Counted from the first letter of the stretch, positions 1-7,617 are shown. The stretch: DNA of 23,560 nucleotides from Eubacteriales Family XIII. Incertae Sedis bacterium (GCA_031269205.1 JAISZM010000007.1:1-23560), one strand, 5' to 3'. Translations and numbers: made by a program. Notes: a model not told the origin generated them from the sequence alone.

Positions 1-870
1 CTCTATGTCCGTCGTGGCGTTCGAGTAGTGCGCAAGCTCCTCTTTGCTGTGGTCGCGCAGACGTATATTCCCCTCCTTCATGCCGAGGGCGAGCAGGAAA
101 TCGTTACAGTATCTCTTCCAGTAGTCGAACCACTCGAGGTCGGTCCCCGGCGCGCAGAAGAACTCGAGCTCCATCTGCTCGAACTCGCGCGTGCGGAATA
201 TGAAATTGCCGGGCGTGATCTCGTTGCGAAAGGACTTGCCGATCTGCGCGATGCCGAAGGGTATCTTCCTGCGTGCGCTGCGCTGCACGTTGCGGAAGTT
301 CACGAAGATGCCCTGCGCGGTTTCCGGACGTAGGTATATCTCGTTTCGGGAATCCTCCGTAACCCCGGCGTGAGTACGGAACATGAGGTTGAATTGCCGA
401 ATGCCCGTGAAGTCGCTCTTGCCACAGACGGGACACTTGACGGCCTTCTCCGAGATGAACGCCTCCATCTCATCGTTTGACCAACCGTCGACGGCGCTCT
501 GCGCGCCATCCTGTCCGCCGCCCTTAGCTCCATCCTTTTCAAGGTAATTCTCGATCAGGTCGTCCGCGCGAAACCGCGACTTGCACGACCTGCAGTCGAT
601 CAGCGGATCGGCGAAACCTCCCGCGTGACCCGACGCTACCCAGACCTCCCTGTTCATGAGGATTGCCGAGTCGAGACCGACGTTGTAGGGCGACTCCTGC
701 ACGAACTTGCGCCACCACGCCTTCTTGATGTTGTTCTTCAGTTCGGCCCCGAGCGGACCGTAATCCCAACTGTTCGCAAGCCCTCCGTATATGTCGGATC
801 CGGGGTAGATGAAACCTCTGTTCTTACAGAGAGCCACGAGTTTTTCCATAGTAAATACGTTATCAGCCAT
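1..870 (-). CDS. glyQS: Glycyl-tRNA synthetase, single-chain type (N-terminal 290 residues; 3' end outside window)
   Basis: Class II aminoacyl-tRNA synthetase that charges tRNA-Gly in the cytoplasm. The first 290 codons are present and the frame is still open at base 1, so the rest of the catalytic core and the anticodon-binding domain lie outside. Visible marks are the start MADNVF with the WDYGPLG segment near residue 36, two CxxC pairs (C93/C96 and C146/C149) that look like the zinc insertion, the RPETAQG segment near 181, and motif 2 FRNE at 214-217. This is the homodimeric form, not the alpha/beta glyQ+glyS form. The ATG at 868-870 is preceded by AGGGAGG; the next in-frame ATG (847-849) has no ribosome site. 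No T-box leader is visible in the 63 bases upstream, so it is probably read from the phoH-era-recO operon; era-recO-gly synthetase is a familiar Firmicutes order. Confidence 0.96.
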   Translation of the reverse strand, partial: MADNVFTMEKLVALCKNRGFIYPGSDIYGGLANSWDYGPLGAELKNNIKKAWWRKFVQESPYNVGLDSAILMNREVWVASGHAGGFADPLIDCRSCKSRFRADDLIENYLEKDGAKGGGQDGAQSAVDGWSNDEMEAFISEKAVKCPVCGKSDFTGIRQFNLMFRTHAGVTEDSRNEIYLRPETAQGIFVNFRNVQRSARRKIPFGIAQIGKSFRNEITPGNFIFRTREFEQMELEFFCAPGTDLEWFDYWKRYCNDFLLALGMKEGNIRLRDHSKEELAHYSNATTDIE

Positions 871-903
871 AAACCTCCCTTATTGCTTGTCTTTGTCCCC
901 AGT

Positions 904-921
904 GCCGCCCGCGCGGGCGGC
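904..921. terminator. Perfect 18-base GC palindrome between DUF4342 gene and glyQS (hairpin without U-tract)
   Basis: GCCGCCCGC is followed directly by its reverse complement. In RNA it would form a 6-7 bp all-GC stem with a 4-6 base loop. It lies 12 bases after the stop codon of the upstream gene and about 34 bases before the glyQS start, with no T-run on either side. It could be a weak or factor-dependent terminator, or an mRNA-stabilising hairpin between cistrons. Confidence 0.5.
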
Positions 922-933
922 GTCTCCACGCGT

Positions 934-1635
934 CTATTCTTTTCTGCCGACAAGCTCGCTCGCGACATCCTTCACGGCCTCGCCGAGTTCCCCAGCCTTC
1001 TCCTTGACCTCGCCGGCCGCCTCAGACGCGTCCTCGACCCGCTGCTTCGCCGCGGTCCACATCTCGTCCACCGTGTCCTTGAAGTCCTCGGGGTTCAGTT
1101 GCTCCACCGTCTGCTTCGTCTTTCCCACGGCCTCCTGCACCTTGACGCTCACGTTACCTGCTACCTGCGCGCCTTTGTCCTTGACGGCGTCCACCACCTG
1201 GCCGCCCTTTTCGACCGCGTCGCTGAACTTGTCCGTGGCTTTCTCCGTGATGTCGATGACCTGCCCGTCGTCGAGAACGAGCTCAATCTTGTACTTCAGT
1301 CCAAAGCATACGACCGTGCCGATGAGCGCGGCCCACGGCGCGATGAGCGCCCCGACGACGGTCGCGTTGACGGGCATGTTCATCAGCACGTCCTCATCCT
1401 TAGAAATGACGATCTTCGTCACGTTTCCCTTGCGGACGTAGTCCTTGATGACGTCGAGTATGTCCGTGGACTTGCCTATGACCTTCGCCGCGCCGCTGCG
1501 GTTGATCGCTTCCTCGATGCCGATGATCGCGTCCACGACATTGCCGTCCGCCGCCTCGAGCGCCTCCTTCGCGTCCTTGTAGCTCACCGCGGTCCTGTCC
1601 TTCACCAATTCGATTTTTTCAAGTGTGATATCCAT
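934..1635 (-). CDS. DUF4342 family protein with UBA/TS-N-like N-terminus, one hydrophobic segment and an amphipathic tail
   Basis: 233 residues, function unknown. Residues 1-45 resemble the UBA/TS-N fold seen in EF-Ts and NAC (EKIELVKDRTAVSYKDAKEAL, then a GNVVDAI segment). Residues 50-130 look like the DUF4342 core, with a hydrophobic stretch at about 91-112 that could be one membrane segment or a buried hairpin. From about 131 to the end the protein is rich in Ala, Lys, Glu, Val and Asp with recurring VKDKG/VKEKAGEL-like units, suggesting a long amphipathic helix or coiled coil like those in apolipoprotein or LEA-type proteins. GGAGG lies seven bases before the ATG, inside the 13-base gap after recO, so it is part of that operon. 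Family assignment is from memory of the pattern; a membrane-surface role is inference. Confidence 0.8.
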   Translation of the reverse strand: MDITLEKIELVKDRTAVSYKDAKEALEAADGNVVDAIIGIEEAINRSGAAKVIGKSTDILDVIKDYVRKGNVTKIVISKDEDVLMNMPVNATVVGALIAPWAALIGTVVCFGLKYKIELVLDDGQVIDITEKATDKFSDAVEKGGQVVDAVKDKGAQVAGNVSVKVQEAVGKTKQTVEQLNPEDFKDTVDEMWTAAKQRVEDASEAAGEVKEKAGELGEAVKDVASELVGRKE

Positions 1636-1648
1636 AATAGACCTCCGT

Positions 1649-2308
1649 TCAAACCATCAATAAAGCCTCGCTCTTCAAGTTTCCTATATCCAAGTGCACC
1701 TCCGCGAAACGCAGGAGAGCGCCTATGACCGCGCCCGCCATGTCCTCGTCGAGAGCCAATGCCGCCATCCCTTCCATGGGATTTCCCGTCAGATAGGCCA
1801 ACGCTTCAAGTGTATCAAATCCAAGGGAAGAAAACAACTTATCGTGTGCAAAATTCTCCGCGTCGGGCAAGACTCCCGCGAACTCGAGCGCCTTCACGAG
1901 CCACGCCGCCGTGAGCGTGCGGTACGCCCTGCTCCTGCCCTCGGTCATCTCGAGGAATCTCGACGTCGCCAGCCACAGTTCCGGCGCGGGCGCCTCCTCC
2001 GGGAGCATCCGGCCCGCAAACTCGAGCACGAGCGAGGCGTTCACGTATTTTTCATAATCCTCACCTATGGAATAATAGGAGTTCACGGCCTCCGCCGATG
2101 AGATGTTCGTGTAGCCCCTGTTGCGCCTGAGCGTGTAACGCCCGTGCGTGAACGGCCTTATGGCTATCGCTGATTTGCCTCTGCCGCGCTCCGAGATGTT
2201 CGTGCCCGCGCTGACCTTGCCGTATCTGTCCGTGAACAGCGATATCATGCGCCGACCCTTCAGTGCCTTCGTCTGCCGCAGCACGATGCCCTCACATTCG
2301 CCGATCAT
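1649..2308 (-). CDS. recO: DNA repair protein RecO
   Basis: Mediator of RecFOR recombinational repair; loads RecA onto SSB-coated DNA. 219 residues, slightly short for the family (about 240-250). The N-terminal OB-fold begins with GIVLRQTKALKGRRMISLFT and the KVSAGTNISERGRGK segment follows, as in RecO; the rest is helical with LVKALEFAGVLPD near 143. The only cysteine is C5, so the four-cysteine zinc finger of many RecO proteins is absent. The gene starts 18 bases after the era stop codon, with a G-rich stretch (GGGGGGA) about ten bases before the ATG. The synteny era-recO supports the call as much as the sequence does. Confidence 0.88.
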   Translation of the reverse strand: MIGECEGIVLRQTKALKGRRMISLFTDRYGKVSAGTNISERGRGKSAIAIRPFTHGRYTLRRNRGYTNISSAEAVNSYYSIGEDYEKYVNASLVLEFAGRMLPEEAPAPELWLATSRFLEMTEGRSRAYRTLTAAWLVKALEFAGVLPDAENFAHDKLFSSLGFDTLEALAYLTGNPMEGMAALALDEDMAGAVIGALLRFAEVHLDIGNLKSEALLMV

Positions 2309-2326
2309 CCGGTTTCCGTCCCCCCG

Positions 2327-3217
2327 TCAATCCGTGTGCCCATATCCGAGCGAGCCGAGCATGAAGTCGCTGTCGCGCCAACCCGGCTTGACCTTCACCC
2401 AGAGTTCGAGAAAGACCTTCGTGCCGAGCAGCCTTTCGATGTCCTCGCGCGCGCTCTTGCCTATGCCCTTCAGCTTGCGCCCGTCCTTGCCGATAATGAT
2501 GCCCTTGTGCGACTTCTTCTCCGTGTATATGAGTGCGGATATGCGCGTAATATCTTGCTTCTCTTCATACTTCTCGATCTCGATGGCGACGCCGTGGGGT
2601 ATCTCGTCCCTGAGGTAGTGCAGCGCCTTCTCCCGGATGATCTCGCAGACGAGGAAGCGCTCGGGCCGATCCGTGATCATGTCCTCCGGGAAGTAGCGCA
2701 CTCCCTCGGGCATGAGTTTTTTCAGGGTGGCGACGACCGCGCCCACGTTCAGCCCTTCCGTGGCGGTCGTGCCGATGATTTCGGTAAAGACGCCCGACCC
2801 CTCCCACCGTTCGTAGGTGCGCTTGAACTCATCGGGCGTCATGAGGTCCGTCTTGTTGATCACGAGTATCTTAGGAGCTTTGAGGGCGCGAAGTTTTTCG
2901 AGCAGCGTGTCGACTCCGAAATCTTCCTCTTTCCCGACGGGTCGGTCGATGAGCATCAGCGCCGCGTCCGCGTCCGGCAACGCGCCGAGAGCCGCCCCCG
3001 CCATATATTCCCCGAGCTTGTTCCTCGGCGCGATAAAACCCGGCGTGTCGATGAACACGATCTGACAGTCGTCGTCGTTGTAGACGCCGCGTATGCGGTT
3101 TCGCGTAGTCTGCGGTCGGTCGGCCGTAATGGCGATCTTCTCGCCGACGACGGCGTTGAGCAAGGTGGATTTCCCCACGTTGGGCCGCCCGACGATAGCG
3201 ACAAACCCCGCCTTCAT
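2327..3217 (-). CDS. era: GTPase Era
   Basis: Essential Ras-like GTPase that binds the 3' end of 16S rRNA and helps mature the 30S subunit. 296 residues, the usual length. The GTPase motifs are all present: G1 GRPNVGKS at 10-17, PQTTR at 35-39, G3 DTPG at 57-60, G4 NKTD at 121-124. The C-terminal KH domain carries HKGIIIGKDGRKLKGIG near 233-249. The reading frame stays open upstream through ybeY, but the ATG at 3215-3217 is chosen because GGAGGAGG lies just before it and the protein then begins MKAGFVAIVG as Era does. It overlaps ybeY as ATGA, which implies translational coupling. YbeY and Era both act in late 16S rRNA processing. Confidence 0.98.
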   Translation of the reverse strand: MKAGFVAIVGRPNVGKSTLLNAVVGEKIAITADRPQTTRNRIRGVYNDDDCQIVFIDTPGFIAPRNKLGEYMAGAALGALPDADAALMLIDRPVGKEEDFGVDTLLEKLRALKAPKILVINKTDLMTPDEFKRTYERWEGSGVFTEIIGTTATEGLNVGAVVATLKKLMPEGVRYFPEDMITDRPERFLVCEIIREKALHYLRDEIPHGVAIEIEKYEEKQDITRISALIYTEKKSHKGIIIGKDGRKLKGIGKSAREDIERLLGTKVFLELWVKVKPGWRDSDFMLGSLGYGHTD

Positions 3218-3699
3218 TTCGCCTCCTCCGTTCGCGCATCGCGCATCGCGGCCTCTTCGGCGGCGCGCATCGCGCCGCGATCTTCTTCCGTTTCGTGGTC
3301 GTAACCGAGCAGGTGGAGCAGGCCGTGTACGAAGAGGTAGACGAACTCGCGCTCCGCGCCGTGTCCGTATTCCTCCGCCTGTTCGTGGGCGCGCTCGGAA
3401 CAGACGACGATGTCGCCGAGAAGCGCCGGACCCGTACCCCCGTCCGCCATGGCCGGGTTTTCCGTCCCCGCGCCGCAATCCTCCTGAGGGAAGGACAGCA
3501 CGTCCGTGACCTCGTCCCTGCCTCTGTGTTCTCTGTTCAGCGACCTGATCCGCGCGGGCGTCGCGAACACGAGGCTGATCTCGGCGTTCCCGACGCCGTG
3601 CGCGCGCGCCGCGGCGAGTCCCGCCGCGCGCATCTTCGCGAGTATGCCGGCCGAAGGGAGTTCGGGCGAATCGGGATCGTAGGACAGATCTATCATCAT
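3214..3699 (-). CDS. ybeY: Endoribonuclease YbeY (16S rRNA maturation)
   Basis: Zinc-dependent single-strand endoribonuclease used in 16S rRNA 3'-end maturation and 70S ribosome quality control. 161 residues. The metal site HGLLHLLGYDH is at 125-135 (H125, H129, H135) and the TDVLSFP motif at 65-71. A short acidic/Gly stretch (about 74-93) between TDVLSFP and LLGDIVV is typical of the variable loop. It overlaps both neighbours: its ATG sits in an ATGA with the phoH stop, and its TGA in an ATGA with the era start. Two ATGs stand in a row at the start; the first is used here. The ribosome site inside phoH is weak, so coupling probably supplies translation. Confidence 0.97.
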   Translation of the reverse strand: MMIDLSYDPDSPELPSAGILAKMRAAGLAAARAHGVGNAEISLVFATPARIRSLNREHRGRDEVTDVLSFPQEDCGAGTENPAMADGGTGPALLGDIVVCSERAHEQAEEYGHGAEREFVYLFVHGLLHLLGYDHETEEDRGAMRAAEEAAMRDARTEEAK

Positions 3700-4829
3700 T
3701 TCCCGCGCGGCTTGCCCTTCCCGCCCGCCGATCCTTTCCTTTTATCGAAAGAGGGTGGACGAACCTTTCTTCCCGAAGCGGGCGACCCGCTTTTCGCGCC
3801 CGCGCCCGGCGGCCTGCCCTTGGTCGGGGGATTCCACGACCTGTCCGTGCCGCCCGCGCCCTTCTCCGAGCGCTTCTCATAACGCTCATACGCGTTTATT
3901 ATCTTTTTCACCAGGGAATGACGCACAACGTCGCGGTCGTTCAGGCGGCAAAACTCCATGCCCTCGACCCCGTCGAGCACGCGTTCAGCGTGCAGCAACC
4001 CCGAAAGCCTGCCCTCGGGCAGATCTATCTGCGTCACGTCTCCCGTCACGACGACCCTGGAGCCGAAGCCCATGCGCGTCAGGAACATCTTCATCTGCTC
4101 GCGCGTCGTGTTCTGCGCCTCGTCGAGGATGATGAACGAATTGTCGAGGGTGCGGCCGCGCATGTAGGCGAGCGGGACGACCTCTATCGTCTCGTTTTCC
4201 TTCAGCCGCAGCGCCGTGTCGCGGCCCATGATCTCGTAGAGCGCGTCGTAGAGCGGACGCAGGTAGGGATCGACCTTCTCCTGCAGGTCGCCCGGCAGGA
4301 AGCCGAGCCGTTCGCCGGCCTCGACGGCCGGTCGCGCGAGGATTATCTTCTCCACTTCCTTGTTCTTGTACGCGCTGACCGCCATCGCCACGGCGAGATA
4401 GGTCTTGCCCGTGCCGGCCGGCCCGATGCTGAACACTATCTCCCGATTACTGATCGCCTCGATGTAGTCCCTCTGCCCGCGCGTCTTCGCCTTGATAGGC
4501 TTGCCGCGGTGCGTGAACGCTATGATGTCGCGGCTGAAATCCGAGTCCGCGTAGGACGAACCCTCCGCGTGCAGGCTTATCACGTATTCGAGCTTCTGCT
4601 TGTCGATGGACTCTCCGTTGTCCAATATCCAAAAGAGGTCTCCGATGACGTCGCGCGCCTCGGCGGCGCGCCCGCCGCTCAGCACTATCTCGTCGCTGCG
4701 CAGGACCGCTTCAACCCCGAAGTGCGTCTCGATGGCCTTGAGGTTCGCGTCCATGCTGCCGAACAGCTCCCCCGTGTCGCGTTCCCCGTCAAGGCCGATA
4801 CGGATCACCTCGATAAAATCATTTTCCAA
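3696..4829 (-). CDS. phoH: PhoH-like ATPase with a long basic, disordered C-terminal tail
   Basis: Cytoplasmic P-loop ATPase of the PhoH family, likely RNA-related and usually next to ybeY. 377 residues. The N-terminal domain covers about 1-105, Walker A GPAGTGKT is at 136-143, Walker B FIILDEAQ at 232-239, and the VTGDVTQIDLP signature at 261-271. Family members usually end near residue 320, but this one runs on for about 58 residues of Lys, Arg, Gly, Pro and Ser, probably disordered and suited to RNA binding. The start is TTG at 4827-4829, with AGGAGA five bases upstream; the ATG two bases before it is out of frame and stops after four codons. It begins just behind the rpsU terminator and no separate promoter is evident. 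Confidence 0.95.
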   Translation of the reverse strand: MENDFIEVIRIGLDGERDTGELFGSMDANLKAIETHFGVEAVLRSDEIVLSGGRAAEARDVIGDLFWILDNGESIDKQKLEYVISLHAEGSSYADSDFSRDIIAFTHRGKPIKAKTRGQRDYIEAISNREIVFSIGPAGTGKTYLAVAMAVSAYKNKEVEKIILARPAVEAGERLGFLPGDLQEKVDPYLRPLYDALYEIMGRDTALRLKENETIEVVPLAYMRGRTLDNSFIILDEAQNTTREQMKMFLTRMGFGSRVVVTGDVTQIDLPEGRLSGLLHAERVLDGVEGMEFCRLNDRDVVRHSLVKKIINAYERYEKRSEKGAGGTDRSWNPPTKGRPPGAGAKSGSPASGRKVRPPSFDKRKGSAGGKGKPRGK

Positions 4830-4853
4830 ACATCTCTCCTTTTCAATTATCGA

Positions 4854-4892
4854 ATAATTAAAATCTGCCTTGAGGTTTGGCTCAAAGCAGAT
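4854..4892 (-). terminator. Rho-independent terminator after rpsU
   Basis: Read on the minus strand, ATCTGC-TTTGAG pairs with CTCAAG-GCAGAT around a CCAAAC loop, with one A/C mismatch inside an 11-pair stem. The stem is followed by TTTTAATTATT. It lies 17 bases after the rpsU stop codon and about 25 bases before the phoH start, so phoH transcription needs read-through or a promoter I cannot see. A small AT-only inverted repeat (4845-4859) follows it. Confidence 0.8.
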
Positions 4893-4908
4893 GACGTTTC
4901 AGGTTCCC

Positions 4909-5088
4909 TTAGTATTTTCGAGCCTTTTTTCTGGCGGCTTCCGATTTCTTCTTGCGCTTCACGCTCGGTTTCTCGTAATGTTCCCTCTTGCGCAATTCGG
5001 ACATAACGCCGTCGCGCGCGCAGGAGCGTTTGAACCGCTTCAGAGCGCTCTCGAGGCTCTCGTTCTCTCTGACAATGACCTGTGCCAA
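4909..5088 (-). CDS. rpsU: 30S ribosomal protein S21
   Basis: Small-subunit ribosomal protein. 59 residues, very basic, with the family signature RENESLESALKRFKRSC followed by KREHYEKPSVKRKKKSEAARKK. The start chosen is TTG at 5086-5088, giving MAQVIVRENESL, which lines up with known S21 N-termini; AGGAGG at 5097-5102 is eight bases upstream. A GTG at 5095-5097 would add three residues, but it overlaps the ribosome site itself and is unlikely. The gene has its own promoter, a leader of about 110 bases and its own terminator. Confidence 0.97.
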   Translation of the reverse strand: MAQVIVRENESLESALKRFKRSCARDGVMSELRKREHYEKPSVKRKKKSEAARKKARKY

Positions 5089-5204
5089 CTTCGTCACCTC
5101 CTTTTTGCGTCAACTCCGGCATTAACGTCCACTGGTCGCCGCGACGCCTCCGGAACGGGGAGCCTGTCCCCATCGTCTGAATCCAGCGACCGCGCAACAG
5201 AAGT

Positions 5205-5234
5205 ATTATATATCCGAAACCGCCGCCATTGCAA
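5205..5234 (-). promoter_or_regulatory. Sigma-A-type promoter for rpsU
   Basis: On the minus strand TTGCAA (5229-5234) and TATAAT (5205-5210) are separated by 18 bases. The -10 matches consensus and the -35 matches four of six. Transcription should start near 5198, leaving a leader of about 110 bases that contains a GGGGA/TCCCC hairpin and a distant GGTCGC/GCGACC pairing. Whether the leader is regulatory is not known. Confidence 0.75.
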
Positions 5235-5258
5235 GCGATTTCGCAAAACCGGACGACA

Positions 5259-6548
5259 TCAGGCCTTTTCGGCCTTTTCGAGCGCGGCGAGCTTCACGCA
5301 TACCTCGAAGACGTCCATCGTCTTGTCGAGTTCATCGAGAGAGGGGAAGCTCGGAGCCAGGCGCAGGTTGCTGTCCTTCGGATCCTCCCCGTAGGGGAAG
5401 GTCGCTCCTGCGGGAGTCAGCACGACGCCCGCCTCCTTCGCGATAGCTACGACCCTTTTCGCGCAGCCCTCAGGCACGTCGACGGAGATGAAATAGCCTC
5501 CGAGCGGGCGCTTGTAGGAGATCAACCCTGTCCCTTCAAACCCGGAATCAAGCCGATCCAAGACGAGTTCAAATTTGGGGCGGAGCACCGCCGCGAGTCT
5601 CTCCATGTGAAGGCGTACCTTTTCAGCTTTCCCTTCGAAGAAATTGACCGTACGCAGCTGGGATATCTTGTCGAAGCCTATCGTCTGTTTCCTCAGATGG
5701 GCTTTCATGCGTTCCACGGTTCTCGAACCCGCCGCTACCAGTCCTACCCCGCTACCGGGAAAGTTCACTTTGGATGTCGAGAAGAAAGAGACGGCGCGTT
5801 CGGGGTAACCCGCCTCGCGACACGCGGAGAGTATGTCCGGCGCCCTGTGTTCATCCCAGAGATGATGTACGCCGTAAGCGTCGTCCCAGAGGATGCGAAA
5901 ATCCGGCGCGGCCGTCTTCATGCGGGCAAGGCGGGCGGCTTTTTCCTTCGAAATGATCTGGCCGGTGGGATTGGAATAGAGCGGCACTATCCAGATGCCC
6001 TTGATCGAGGGATCGGCGACCACGAGCTTCTCCGTCTCATCCATATCCGGGCCGTCGTCGCACATCGGGACGGTTATCGGTTTCGCGCCAAAATCTATGG
6101 TGAGATTGAAGTGTCTGTCGTAGCCGGGTACGGGGCAGATGATTTTCACAGAATGCTCTCTGTGCCACGGCTTACAGTCCATGACGCCCATTCCGTCAGG
6201 CGCGCCGAACAGGTAAAACAGGGCAAAGGTGTTATACATATGCGTGAGACTCGAATTACCGCCGACTATCATGTTCTCCACCGGTATGCCGAGCAGATCC
6301 GAAAAGAGCTTTTTCAATTCGGGAAGTCCGTCAAGCACCCCGTAGTTGCGCACATCCGTCCCATCCTCGGCGCGGTAGTCATCCAGGGCGCCGAGAAGAC
6401 CGTTCGACATATCGAGCACATCGGAGCCGGGTTTGCCCCGGGAAAGATCGAGACTGAGACCGAGAGCCTTCAACTCCTCGTATCTCGACCTGTTCAGCGC
6501 AAGCAGTTTCTGTAGCTCGTCACGCTTGAGTTCGCTCCATATAGGCAC
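5259..6548 (-). CDS. PLP-dependent aspartate aminotransferase, Corynebacterium AspT-like (Asp_aminotransf family)
   Basis: Fold-type I aminotransferase predicted to interconvert oxaloacetate/glutamate and aspartate/2-oxoglutarate in the cytoplasm. 429 residues. NPTG is at 193-196, WDDAYGVH at 221-228, and the PLP Schiff-base lysine is K260 in STSKVNFPGSG. The SRGKPGSD segment near 36-43 and the CPVPGYDRHF segment near 138-147 are typical of the unusual subgroup that includes C. glutamicum aspartate aminotransferase. The start is GTG at 6546-6548, seven bases after GGGGTG; the nearby ATG is out of frame. It is third in the asd-hom-aminotransferase run, so it would supply aspartate to that pathway. 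The last codons hold a 9-base tandem repeat encoding EKAEKA. A substrate other than aspartate cannot be excluded. Confidence 0.87.
   Translation of the reverse strand: MPIWSELKRDELQKLLALNRSRYEELKALGLSLDLSRGKPGSDVLDMSNGLLGALDDYRAEDGTDVRNYGVLDGLPELKKLFSDLLGIPVENMIVGGNSSLTHMYNTFALFYLFGAPDGMGVMDCKPWHREHSVKIICPVPGYDRHFNLTIDFGAKPITVPMCDDGPDMDETEKLVVADPSIKGIWIVPLYSNPTGQIISKEKAARLARMKTAAPDFRILWDDAYGVHHLWDEHRAPDILSACREAGYPERAVSFFSTSKVNFPGSGVGLVAAGSRTVERMKAHLRKQTIGFDKISQLRTVNFFEGKAEKVRLHMERLAAVLRPKFELVLDRLDSGFEGTGLISYKRPLGGYFISVDVPEGCAKRVVAIAKEAGVVLTPAGATFPYGEDPKDSNLRLAPSFPSLDELDKTMDVFEVCVKLAALEKAEKA
5261..5275 (-). other. Small hairpin touching the aminotransferase stop codon
   Basis: On the minus strand AGGCC-GAAAA-GGCCT runs into the TGA stop. 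The stem is 5 bp with a purine-rich loop and no U-tract. The rpsU promoter lies 24 bases further on, so a transcript end would be expected about here. It is weak on its own and is listed because similar elements occur at other gene ends in the window. Confidence 0.35.
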
Positions 6549-6597
6549 TTTTGTTCACCCCGTTTCGTCCCGTCATAAGATATCTGTTCGCGCGCAG

Positions 6598-6616
6598 GAG
6601 CGCGGGCGCCGCGCTC
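6598..6616. other. 8-bp perfect GC hairpin abutting the hom stop codon
   Basis: GAGCGCGG and CCGCGCTC flank a three-base loop, immediately after the TGA of hom (6617-6619). There is no T-run, so it is more likely an intercistronic stabilising or pausing hairpin than an intrinsic terminator. The aminotransferase starts 50 bases further on. Confidence 0.5.
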
Positions 6617-7582
6617 TCACGTACGCGTCGCTATGTCGATGATGTCGCCGATGATCGCGCTGCCCGTCGGCAGCGGACCTGCGCCCTTGCCGTAGAGCAT
6701 CGTTTCCCCGAGGATGTTGCCCCTGAGGTAGATCGCGTTGAACTCGTTGTTTACGCCTGCGAGCGGATGCTCCGCGTCCAACCGGGCGGGAGCGACAGAG
6801 CAGACGACCTTGCCGTCTTCGCGGGTGGCGCGCGCCACCAGCTTGATGACTTTGCCTTCAGCCTTCGCCTGCGCGATATCCTCCGGCGTCACCCCCGTGA
6901 TGCCGATCGTCGGGATATCCTCGACCTTGACGCGGTCGCCGAAGCAGAGGGAAATGAGGATCGACAGTTTGTTCGCCATGTCGACGCCCTCCACGTCCGC
7001 CGTAGGATCCGCCTCCGCAAAGCCTCTTTCCTGCGCCTCTTTGAGTACATCCGCGTAGGAGCGGCCAGCCTGCGTCATCTGCGTGAGGATGAAATTGGTC
7101 GTGCCGTTCACGATGCCGGTGACCTCCTCAATCTGGTTGGATCGAAGCACCGTCGTGATCGCGTTTATCACCGGGATGCCGCCGCCCACGCTGGCTTCGA
7201 AGCGGAAGAGGACGCCCGCTTCCTTAGCCGTACCGATCAGCTGCTCATAATTCGCCGCGATTGCCGCCTTGTTGGCTGTCACAACGTGTTTGCCGTGCCT
7301 CATCGCTTCCAGCATGAAAGTCGTCGCCGGCTCAATGCCCCCGATCAACTCGACCACGACATCAATGGAAGGATCCTGAAAGACCTCCATGCGATCCGGC
7401 GTGAAGAGCGACCTGTCCGGACTGACCGGACGCGGGCGATCGATATCCACTTCGATGATTTTGGCGACCTTCAGATCCAGTCCCGTTTCCGCCGCAATGG
7501 CGCCGTGGTTGACCTCCAATCCCTGATATGTTCCGACGCCGATATTGCCAAAACCCATGATGGCGATATTTACTGTTTTCAT
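6617..7582 (-). CDS. hom: Homoserine dehydrogenase, short form without ACT domain
   Basis: NAD(P)H-dependent reduction of aspartate semialdehyde to homoserine, the entry to methionine and threonine synthesis. 321 residues. The Rossmann motif GFGNIGVGTY is at the N-terminus; TANKAAIA (near 103) carries the conserved lysine, ASVGGGIP follows, and NGTTNFIL and FAEADPTADVEG are the family signatures. The protein ends after GKGAGPLPTGSA, where longer forms carry an ACT domain of about 90-100 residues for threonine feedback; this one has none. GGGAGG lies nine bases before the ATG. It follows asd after 35 bases and belongs to the same operon. Confidence 0.97.
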   Translation of the reverse strand: MKTVNIAIMGFGNIGVGTYQGLEVNHGAIAAETGLDLKVAKIIEVDIDRPRPVSPDRSLFTPDRMEVFQDPSIDVVVELIGGIEPATTFMLEAMRHGKHVVTANKAAIAANYEQLIGTAKEAGVLFRFEASVGGGIPVINAITTVLRSNQIEEVTGIVNGTTNFILTQMTQAGRSYADVLKEAQERGFAEADPTADVEGVDMANKLSILISLCFGDRVKVEDIPTIGITGVTPEDIAQAKAEGKVIKLVARATREDGKVVCSVAPARLDAEHPLAGVNNEFNAIYLRGNILGETMLYGKGAGPLPTGSAIIGDIIDIATRT

Positions 7583-7617
7583 GCTACCGTTCCTCCCTTT
7601 CCTCTCCTTACCCTGCT

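Noticed and set aside
3218..3889. Upstream extension of the era frame into ybeY and phoH
   Set aside because: The extra part is an Arg-rich shadow of ybeY. Era's own N-terminus and the ribosome site fit the ATG at 3215-3217.
5089..5097. GTG start for rpsU at 5095-5097
   Set aside because: It overlaps the AGGAGG ribosome site; the TTG at 5086-5088 has correct spacing and gives the conserved S21 N-terminus.
5229..6515. Long plus-strand open frame opposite the aminotransferase, and similar ones at 625-1728, 3918-5006, 15518-16570 and 17020-17928
   Set aside because: They mirror well-supported minus-strand genes in GC-rich DNA, have no ribosome sites, and their translations are Arg/His/Asp-rich without family motifs.
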